From NCBI GenBank assembly GCA_020720905.1, contig DYNT01000055.1, positions 1-8,323 of the forward strand: a stretch of DNA of 8,323 nt, in the 5' to 3' direction. Numbering within the stretch: position 1 is the stretch's first letter; every line of letters begins with the position of its first letter. Positions 1 through 4,510 of this stretch are shown in pieces. The notes beneath the pieces were generated by a model. It made no database searches. It saw only the letters and a list, made by a program, of their open reading frames with translations, and had not been told where the DNA came from. The position numbers and the translations under genes are program-made. Source of the stretch: Micavibrio aeruginosavorus. GTDB lineage: Bacteria; Pseudomonadota; Alphaproteobacteria; UBA9219.

Positions 1-154
1 GTCAAGGGGTCAGGATTCAGGGATCAGAGAACCCCATACTTTTCTAACTCTTAGCATCGTTGACTTTAACTATGGCATAATTTGGAAGATATTGCGGCTT
101 TATTCAAGAGCAAAGCAATCCCTGAAGCCGCTAGATGTTCATGACACCCCTTTT
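1..154. other. Non-coding left flank with a degenerate short repeat
   Basis: I see no credible gene here. At the extreme left (2-30) the sequence is built from imperfect units related to TCAGGGAT (TCAAGGGG at 2-9, TCAGGAT at 10-16, TCAGGGAT at 17-24, CAGAGA at 25-30). GGGGT at 6-10 and ACCCC at 31-35 could pair around it. Further right, GCGGCTT (94-100) and AAGCCGC (125-131) form a 7-bp inverted repeat with a 24-nt loop. It lies downstream of the minus-strand ATPase gene but has no U-tract on the minus strand, so I do not call it a terminator. Confidence 0.4.
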
Positions 155-1333
155 CTACCCTACATCCCCTACAATTTTATCCATCATCTCATGCAACGGC
201 ATAACTTTAATCTCCTTTGAAAGCAGAAACGATTCTTGTCCTGGGTACACGATATACTGTTCACGAATGCCAAGATCGTCACAAGCCTGATAGAACCCTT
301 TCGATAAAACGGGGGATAGGGATCGTTTTATCTCAATCGCGATGCGCCGCTTGGGCGAGATTGCAACCAGCAGATCAATTTCCGCCCCAGCAGACGTGCG
401 GTAAAAATATGGTGTCGCCCTACGAGGTAAGACACTAAGCAGATTTTCTACAACGAACCCTTCCCAGCTTCCACCCACCACGGGATGGCCTTGCAGATCA
501 TCAAAGGATTGAATGCCTAATAAAGCATGGACGAGGCCGCTGTCGCGCACGAAAATCTTAGGACTTTTAACAAGCCGCTTTCCGATATTGCCTGACCATG
601 GCCTCAGGGCGCGAACCAACATAAGATCAATCAACAGATCAATATATCGGCTAATTGTAGGAGAGGAAACACCAAGCCCGCCCGCCAACTTTGCAGCATT
701 CACAGTTTGTCCCTGATTATGCGCCAGCATCGTCCAAAAACGGCGCAAGGTTTCAGCAGGTACGCGCGGCCCCAAAGCCGGAATGTCTCGCTCCAAATAG
801 CTGGCGATAAAATCTTCGCGCCAGATAAGACTCTCTTTATCGCTTGCAGCCAGAAAACTCTCTGGAAATCCACCACGCAGCCACAACGTGTCTGGCTTAT
901 CTTTTTTGCGTATCTCGGCCACATTAAGCGTGCCAAGATCAATATAGGCGATACGTCCCGCCAGACTCTCAGATGATCCCTGCACTAAATCCAACGAAGC
1001 GGAACCGAGGAGAAAAAACTGCCCTGCCTTTTCCCCTGTCTGCCGCCTCTCATCGATTAAACTACGCAGAACCGGAAACAAAGAAGGCACACGCTGGATT
1101 TCATCCAAAATGACGAGCTTCCCCCTTTGCTCACGCAAATATAATTCTGGATCGCTCAGTTTTGCTAGATCGGAAGGTCGCTCTAGATCGAGATAGAGGG
1201 ATGGCTTTTTCCAACCGGAAGCGATGTGATGCGCAAGCGTCGTTTTACCAACCTGCCTCGGCCCCAAAAGAGCAACGGCAGGTGAACTGTGAAGCTGTTC
1301 AAAAACGGCTGTTTGAATAAGACGCTGAAGCAT
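155..1333 (-). CDS. AAA family ATPase with C-terminal DUF4143 (PD-(D/E)XK-like) domain
   Basis: A 392-residue cytoplasmic protein of the AAA_14/DUF4143 type. The N-terminal P-loop domain has a Walker A motif, GPRQVGKTT at 24-32, a Walker B, LVILDE at 73-78, and a sensor-1-like LLGSAS at 108-113. GGFPE at 153-157 is typical of the family. A winged-helix-like stretch follows at about 205-240. The C-terminal part carries E317/D319 and E333-I-K335, the spacing of a PD-(D/E)XK nuclease core. The biological role of this family is poorly known; some members sit in defence or toxin-antitoxin settings, but no such partner is visible here. The ATG at 1331-1333 is the only plausible start: no other ATG or GTG occurs before the P-loop. 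No Shine-Dalgarno precedes it. The gene is divergent from bamD and breaks the usual lpxC-bamD order, which suggests acquisition or rearrangement. Family assignment is firm; function is not. Confidence 0.9.
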   Translation of the reverse strand: MLQRLIQTAVFEQLHSSPAVALLGPRQVGKTTLAHHIASGWKKPSLYLDLERPSDLAKLSDPELYLREQRGKLVILDEIQRVPSLFPVLRSLIDERRQTGEKAGQFFLLGSASLDLVQGSSESLAGRIAYIDLGTLNVAEIRKKDKPDTLWLRGGFPESFLAASDKESLIWREDFIASYLERDIPALGPRVPAETLRRFWTMLAHNQGQTVNAAKLAGGLGVSSPTISRYIDLLIDLMLVRALRPWSGNIGKRLVKSPKIFVRDSGLVHALLGIQSFDDLQGHPVVGGSWEGFVVENLLSVLPRRATPYFYRTSAGAEIDLLVAISPKRRIAIEIKRSLSPVLSKGFYQACDDLGIREQYIVYPGQESFLLSKEIKVMPLHEMMDKIVGDVG

Positions 1334-1340
1334 GAAGGAA

Positions 1341-1368
1341 ATTATAACATTCTATATTATATATGCAA
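1341..1368 (-). promoter_or_regulatory. Extended -10 promoter for the ATPase gene, predicted leaderless
   Basis: On the minus strand TGTTATAAT (plus 1341-1349) is a perfect extended -10 element. A partial -35, TTGCAT (plus 1363-1368), lies 16 nt upstream. Only seven bases, TTCCTTC, separate the -10 hexamer from the ATG of the ATPase gene, so transcription should begin at or next to the A of that ATG. The absence of any ribosome-binding sequence agrees with a leaderless transcript. The motif match is directly visible; promoter activity is inferred. Confidence 0.55.
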
Positions 1369-1386
1369 GGATATAATTGTCTCCTT
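1367..1386. promoter_or_regulatory. Imperfect 20-bp dyad with plus-strand TATAAT
   Basis: Arms 1367-1376 and 1377-1386 pair at 8 of 10 positions. A perfect TATAAT lies on the plus strand at 1372-1377 inside the dyad and could be a -10 box for bamD, with a start near 1384 and a leader of about 150 nt. I see no good -35 for it (1349-1354 is ATTCTA). A regulator bound here would overlap both the plus -10 and the edge of the minus -35. Operator or promoter function is inference. Confidence 0.3.
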
Positions 1387-1395
1387 TTATAAAAG
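1384..1395. promoter_or_regulatory. Perfect 12-bp palindrome CTTTTATAAAAG
   Basis: A perfect self-complementary 12-mer with an AT-rich centre in the divergent intergenic region, directly after the TATAAT-bearing dyad. It could be part of an operator or may be a chance product of AT-rich DNA. Confidence 0.3.
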
Positions 1396-1405
1396 CACCG
1401 TTCAC

Positions 1406-1422
1406 ATAGCCATTATGGCTAT
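1406..1422. promoter_or_regulatory. Perfect dyad ATAGCCAT-T-ATGGCTAT
   Basis: Two 8-bp arms (1406-1413 and 1415-1422) with a single-base spacer. The form suits a homodimeric DNA-binding regulator better than an RNA hairpin, since the loop would be too small. It lies between the divergent ATPase and bamD genes, about 24 bp centre to centre from the 1384-1395 palindrome. The regulator and target gene are unknown. Confidence 0.4.
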
Positions 1423-1479
1423 AGGCGGCCAGGGCTATTCCGCCCTTCTTATTGCCATGGATTCTCTAAAAGGTGATTT

Positions 1480-1526
1480 TCCCATAAGCTGCTGCTATAG
1501 TTTCTTACCATCAAACTGTTATGGGA
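1480..1526 (+). promoter_or_regulatory. Nested hairpin in the bamD leader covering the ribosome-binding site
   Basis: TCCCATAA (1480-1487) is the exact reverse complement of TTATGGGA (1519-1526). Inside it AGTTT (1499-1503) pairs with AAACT (1513-1517). The 3' arm contains GGGA (1523-1526), the only Shine-Dalgarno-like bases before the bamD GTG at 1535. If the leader folds this way, bamD translation would be restrained until the stem opens. The complementarity is visible; the regulatory effect is inferred. Confidence 0.4.
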
Positions 1527-1534
1527 TTCGCACC

Positions 1535-2350
1535 GTGACTTTCTTTGCTTTTCATCGCCTTTTGGCTTTTTTGGTTTTGACTCTTACGCTCGGCGCTTGC
1601 GCCAGCACAGAGCCGCCCCCCCCGCCTGACAAGCCCGTCGAAGAGCTGTACGCGAACGCCTCATCCCTTATGGATCAAAAGGATTATAAAGAAGCAGCGC
1701 GGCAATTTCAGGAAGTGGAACGTCAGCACCCCTATTCCACGTGGGCCACAAGGGCGCAGATCATGGGAGCCTATGCCCAATATCAAGACATGGATTATGA
1801 CGCTGCGCTGGTGTCTTTGGAACAATTTATTCAGCTGCATCCTGGCCATGATAGCACGCCTTATGCCCATTATCTTGCCGCCTTGTGCGATTATGAACGC
1901 CTGACCGATGTGCGACGCGACCAAACCTATGCCCACAATGCGTTAAAACGCCTGCAAACGATTATCAGCCGTTTTCCCGAAACAACCTATGCCAAAGACG
2001 CCGTGTTAAAAATCGCGCTGGTGAACGATCATTTGGCGGGCGCCGAAATGGAGATCGGTCGCCATTACATCAAGCAACAACTCTTTACGGCCGCCGTTGG
2101 ACGCTTTCGCACTGTGATCGAAAAATACCAAACGACAAGCCATGTGCCAGAGGCGCTGCATCGCCTTGTCGAATGTTATCTTTCTCTTGGCATCCTCAGC
2201 GAAGCGCAAGCAACCGCCGCCGTTCTGGGACACAACTTTCCGGGCAGTCCATGGTATCAGGATAGTTATAGCCTTCTTGTCACCAACAACCTCGCCCCCG
2301 AAGAAGATCAAGGAAGTTGGGTCAGCAAGATTTGGAAGCAAGCGTTTTAG
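1535..2350 (+). CDS. bamD: Outer membrane protein assembly factor BamD (ComL-type lipoprotein)
   Basis: A 271-residue lipoprotein. BamD is the TPR lipoprotein of the Bam complex, which folds beta-barrel proteins into the outer membrane from the periplasmic side. Starting at GTG 1535 gives a compact signal peptide: basic start with H7-R8, hydrophobic core 9-19, and lipobox L19-G20-A21-C22, so C22 would be lipidated. A proline-rich linker (27-31) then leads into a TPR-like region from about 38 to the end, including RQHPYSTWATRAQ and the family-like PGSPWYQDS near the C-terminus. The frame stays open upstream to 1289, but that part overlaps the ATPase gene and would bury the signal peptide, so I reject the longer form. 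A weak GGGA sits 8 nt before the GTG. recN follows after 16 nt, the usual alphaproteobacterial order. An eight-C run (1616-1623) encodes part of the proline stretch. Confidence 0.93.
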   Translation: MTFFAFHRLLAFLVLTLTLGACASTEPPPPPDKPVEELYANASSLMDQKDYKEAARQFQEVERQHPYSTWATRAQIMGAYAQYQDMDYDAALVSLEQFIQLHPGHDSTPYAHYLAALCDYERLTDVRRDQTYAHNALKRLQTIISRFPETTYAKDAVLKIALVNDHLAGAEMEIGRHYIKQQLFTAAVGRFRTVIEKYQTTSHVPEALHRLVECYLSLGILSEAQATAAVLGHNFPGSPWYQDSYSLLVTNNLAPEEDQGSWVSKIWKQAF

Positions 2351-2358
2351 CCCCCCAT

Positions 2359-2362
2359 AGGT
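2359..2362 (+). promoter_or_regulatory. Ribosome-binding site of recN
   Basis: AGGT ends 4 nt before the GTG at 2367 and supports that codon as the recN start. It lies in the 16-nt gap after the bamD stop. Confidence 0.4.
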
Positions 2363-2366
2363 TGCC

Positions 2367-4070
2367 GTGCTCAATCAACTGATCATCCATGATGTTGTCC
2401 TGATTGAAAAGCTGACGCTTTCTTTTGATGGTGGGCTCAACATTTTAACGGGCGAAACAGGCGCAGGAAAATCTATCCTTTTGGATGCTCTGGCGCTTGC
2501 CCTTGGTGCGCGAAGCGATGGCGGCCTGATCCGCACAGGTGCACAGCAAGCGTCCGTCACTGCTGTTTTTTCAGGCACGTTGCAACCCGATCTTAAGGCT
2601 TTACTTGAAGAGCAAGGCCTCACCGTTGAGGATCCCCTCACCCTACGCCGCATCATCGGCAAAGACGGAAAAAGCCGCGCCTTTTTATGCGACCAACCGA
2701 TCGGCATAGCGCTTCTACGCCAAATCGGAGACGCGTTGATCGAGGTGCATGGCCAATTTGAAACGCATGGCCTTTTAAACGCCGCCAACCACCGCACCAT
2801 CCTTGATCTTTATGCAGGCGCGGGGGCTCTTAAAAAACAAACCGGCGGGGCTTTTGCCAACTGGCACAAGGCTCGCTCCGCCTATGACGATGCGCTGACT
2901 TTGCATGAACGCACGCAAAACGAGGAAGAATTTCTTAAAGCCGCAGTGGCAGAGATGGACGATCTTGCGCCCCAAGACAAGGAAACAGAAGCGCTGGCAG
3001 CAAGGCGCACGCAATTGCAGCACCGTGAAAAGATTGTGGAGGCGCTTGCGACAACAGAACAAGCGCTGAGCAGTCATCGCGGCGCGGCAGCGCAGCTTGC
3101 CTTGGCCGGAAAGACGCTGGCCCGCATAGCAGACAAAGCGCCCGCGCTCTCCGCTATTTTGCTTATTGTGGATCGCGCTATCAATGAAACGCAGGAAGCG
3201 ATAACGCAGATTGAGCGGTTTGGCGCGTCCATTGATAACGACGGTGAAAGCCTTGATAAAATCGAAGAACGCCTGTTCAAGCTTCGCGCTGTCGCCCGCA
3301 AACATGGCCATAATACGGACGATCTCATCGCAATCCATGAGGAATTACGCACACGCCTCGCGCTGCTCACCGATCAAAGCGGACATCTGCAAGCCTTAGC
3401 CAAAGCCGTTTCACAATCACGCGCCACCTTTGTCAAGATGGCGGAAAGCCTCAGCGCCAAGCGCCAGCAAGCCGCCGAAAAAATGGCCCAAGACATCATG
3501 CGCGAACTGCCGCCGCTTAAACTGGAGCGCGCCGTCTTTGCGCCGACGCTGACGCGCCTTGATGAAGAGGCATGGAACGCAGACGGCCTTGACCGCGTCG
3601 CCTTTATGGCCACGACCAACGCGGGGCAACCGCTTGCGCCATTGAATAAAGTTGCCTCAGGCGGCGAGCTTTCGCGCTTTATGCTGGCCATCAAAGTGGT
3701 GTTGGCCAAGGCCGATCCTGTCCCGACGCTTATTTTTGATGAAGTGGACGCAGGCATAGGCGGCGCAACCGCCTCTGCCGTGGGACAACGCCTTGCTAAG
3801 CTGGGACGCGCTGTGCAAGTGCTGGTTGTCACGCACAGCCCGCAAGTCGCCGCGCTGGGCAATCATCATTTACGCGTGAGCAAAGCCGTTAAAGGCAAAA
3901 TCACCACGACAAGCGTTGCCCCCCTCTCCCCCGACGAACGCCTTGAGGAAATCGCCCGCATGCTGGCAGGCACAGCCACCACCGACGCCGCCCGCGACGC
4001 CGCAAGAGTGCTGCTGGGGGATAATGAGTTGGCACAGAAGAATAAAGAGAGAGGGGATTCATCACCATGA
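2367..4070 (+). CDS. recN: DNA repair protein RecN
   Basis: A 567-residue SMC-like ATPase, the normal length for RecN, which acts early in recombinational repair of double-strand breaks. The GTG start gives the usual N-terminus, MLNQLIIHDVVLIEKL. The ATPase head is split around a coiled coil. The N-terminal half has Walker A GETGAGKS (29-36); the C-terminal half has the ABC signature SGGEL (431-435), Walker B LIFDE (455-459) followed by a D-loop VDAGIGG (460-466), and switch histidine H490 in VVTHSPQVAAL. The middle, about 155-380, is rich in charged residues and alanine, as expected for the coiled-coil arms. No key residue is missing. The last 15 or so residues form a polar tail that may be unique to this genome. 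The stop codon overlaps the next gene's ATG (ATGA, 4067-4070), which implies translational coupling. Confidence 0.96.
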   Translation: MLNQLIIHDVVLIEKLTLSFDGGLNILTGETGAGKSILLDALALALGARSDGGLIRTGAQQASVTAVFSGTLQPDLKALLEEQGLTVEDPLTLRRIIGKDGKSRAFLCDQPIGIALLRQIGDALIEVHGQFETHGLLNAANHRTILDLYAGAGALKKQTGGAFANWHKARSAYDDALTLHERTQNEEEFLKAAVAEMDDLAPQDKETEALAARRTQLQHREKIVEALATTEQALSSHRGAAAQLALAGKTLARIADKAPALSAILLIVDRAINETQEAITQIERFGASIDNDGESLDKIEERLFKLRAVARKHGHNTDDLIAIHEELRTRLALLTDQSGHLQALAKAVSQSRATFVKMAESLSAKRQQAAEKMAQDIMRELPPLKLERAVFAPTLTRLDEEAWNADGLDRVAFMATTNAGQPLAPLNKVASGGELSRFMLAIKVVLAKADPVPTLIFDEVDAGIGGATASAVGQRLAKLGRAVQVLVVTHSPQVAALGNHHLRVSKAVKGKITTTSVAPLSPDERLEEIARMLAGTATTDAARDAARVLLGDNELAQKNKERGDSSP

Positions 4071-4354
4071 AAGCCCCTGCCATCTACATTATGACAAACG
4101 AAAGGAATGGAACGCTCTATACTGGCGTTACGGCTAACCTAAATGCCAGAGTATACCAGCATAAAATAGGGCAAGGCAGCGATTTCACCAAGAAATACGG
4201 ATGCAAGATGCTTGCCTATTATGAGTTCTATGGCTCAATGATTGAGGCCATAGAGCGAGAAAAGAAAATAAAAGCCAGCTCAAGACCAAAAAAACTGGCG
4301 TTGATCGAAACCTTGAATCCTGAGTGGAATGATTTATATGACAGCTTGTTATAA
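4067..4354 (+). CDS. Small GIY-YIG domain nuclease (YhbQ/UPF0213-like)
   Basis: A 95-residue protein that is one complete GIY-YIG domain. The GIY motif is present as A5-I6-Y7 and the YIG motif as Y18-T19-G20. R28 with H32 (RVYQHK), a probable catalytic E65 in REKKIK, and the C-terminal NPEWNDLY (84-91) match the short stand-alone members of COG2827. All expected catalytic residues are present, so it is probably active; its DNA target is unknown. ATG 4067 overlaps the recN stop, with AGAGAGGGG (4047-4055 region) as ribosome-binding site. The gene splits recN from ligA, normally neighbours, and its stop lies 24 nt before a palindromic repeat. Its AT-richer composition than recN also hints at later arrival. 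Small GIY-YIG genes of this kind are often found as accessory copies in alphaproteobacteria; that part is from memory, not tested here. Confidence 0.9.
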   Translation: MKAPAIYIMTNERNGTLYTGVTANLNARVYQHKIGQGSDFTKKYGCKMLAYYEFYGSMIEAIEREKKIKASSRPKKLALIETLNPEWNDLYDSLL

Positions 4355-4356
4355 CT
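4349..4356 (+). repeat. Left copy of flanking direct repeat TTATAACT
   Basis: Eight bases that recur exactly at 4502-4509 on the other side of the palindromic element. This copy includes the TAA stop of the GIY-YIG gene (4352-4354). It may be a target-site duplication, but the interval between the copies has 22 extra bases on the left of the palindrome and one on the right, and AT-rich 8-mers can recur by chance. Confidence 0.35.
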
Positions 4357-4419
4357 CAAGACGTTACCACGCCCATCCCGTCATTGCGAGGAGGCCAAAG
4401 GCCGACGTGGCAATCCAGC

Positions 4420-4439
4420 TGCGCGGCGTCTGCCGCGCA
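4420..4439. repeat. Inner left hairpin of the palindromic element
   Basis: Eight-bp perfect stem TGCGCGGC/GCCGCGCA with loop GTCT. Its loop is complementary to the AGAC loop of the partner hairpin at 4451-4470, because the two halves are inverted copies; a kissing interaction is possible but unproven. No T-run follows, so it is not a canonical intrinsic terminator. Confidence 0.75.
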
Positions 4440-4450
4440 AAAGAGTCCTA

Positions 4451-4470
4451 CGCCGCGCAGACGCGCGGCG
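4451..4470. repeat. Inner right hairpin of the palindromic element
   Basis: Eight-bp perfect stem CGCCGCGC/GCGCGGCG with loop AGAC, separated from the left hairpin by an 11-nt single-stranded spacer (4440-4450). Its 3' end abuts the block that closes the element. Confidence 0.75.
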
Positions 4471-4501
4471 CTGGATTGCTTCGCTGCGCTCGCAATGACG
4501 A

Positions 4502-4509
4502 TTATAACT
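4502..4509 (+). repeat. Right copy of flanking direct repeat TTATAACT
   Basis: Exact match to 4349-4356. It begins two bases after the palindromic element and ends one base before the first ligA ATG. Deleting one copy and everything between would leave the GIY-YIG stop codon only a few bases from the ligA start, a normal operon spacing. Confidence 0.35.
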
Positions 4510-4510
4510 T

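Larger units (their letters stand above)
4379..4500. repeat. 122-bp REP/MITE-like palindromic element
   Basis: Perfect 12-bp termini CGTCATTGCGAG (4379-4390) and CTCGCAATGACG (4489-4500) enclose a second perfectly paired block, CAATCCAGC (4411-4419) with GCTGGATTG (4470-4478). Inside are two separate hairpins: TGCGCGGC/GCCGCGCA (4420-4439, loop GTCT) and CGCCGCGC/GCGCGGCG (4451-4470, loop AGAC). The left arm also has a mini-hairpin GGCC-AAA-GGCC (4393-4403), which accounts for its extra length over the right arm. The CGTCATTGCGAG...CAATCCAG pattern is one I recognise as a dispersed repeat family in alphaproteobacterial and some other genomes. It is non-coding: the open frame across it is a by-product. 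It sits 10 nt before ligA and could affect read-through or RNA processing in the operon. Confidence 0.9.

Noticed and set aside
94..131. Terminator for the minus-strand ATPase
   Set aside because: The 7-bp stem has a 24-nt loop and no U-tract on the minus strand.
1289..1534. N-terminal extension of bamD from the ATG at 1289
   Set aside because: It overlaps the ATPase gene, has no protein-like character, and would bury the clear signal peptide and lipobox that follow GTG 1535.
1521..1538. Five-codon upstream frame (ATG 1521 to TGA 1536-1538) overlapping the bamD GTG
   Set aside because: It could couple translation, but a frame this short arises easily by chance and nothing else supports it.
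2375..2800. Minus-strand open frame of 141 residues inside recN
   Set aside because: It is the antisense shadow of a strongly conserved RecN region; no independent support. The same applies to the other antisense frames over recN, ligA and the cyclase.
4379..4500. CRISPR array or tRNA-like gene in the structured region
   Set aside because: There is one large inverted repeat, not regularly spaced direct repeats, and no tRNA consensus elements.
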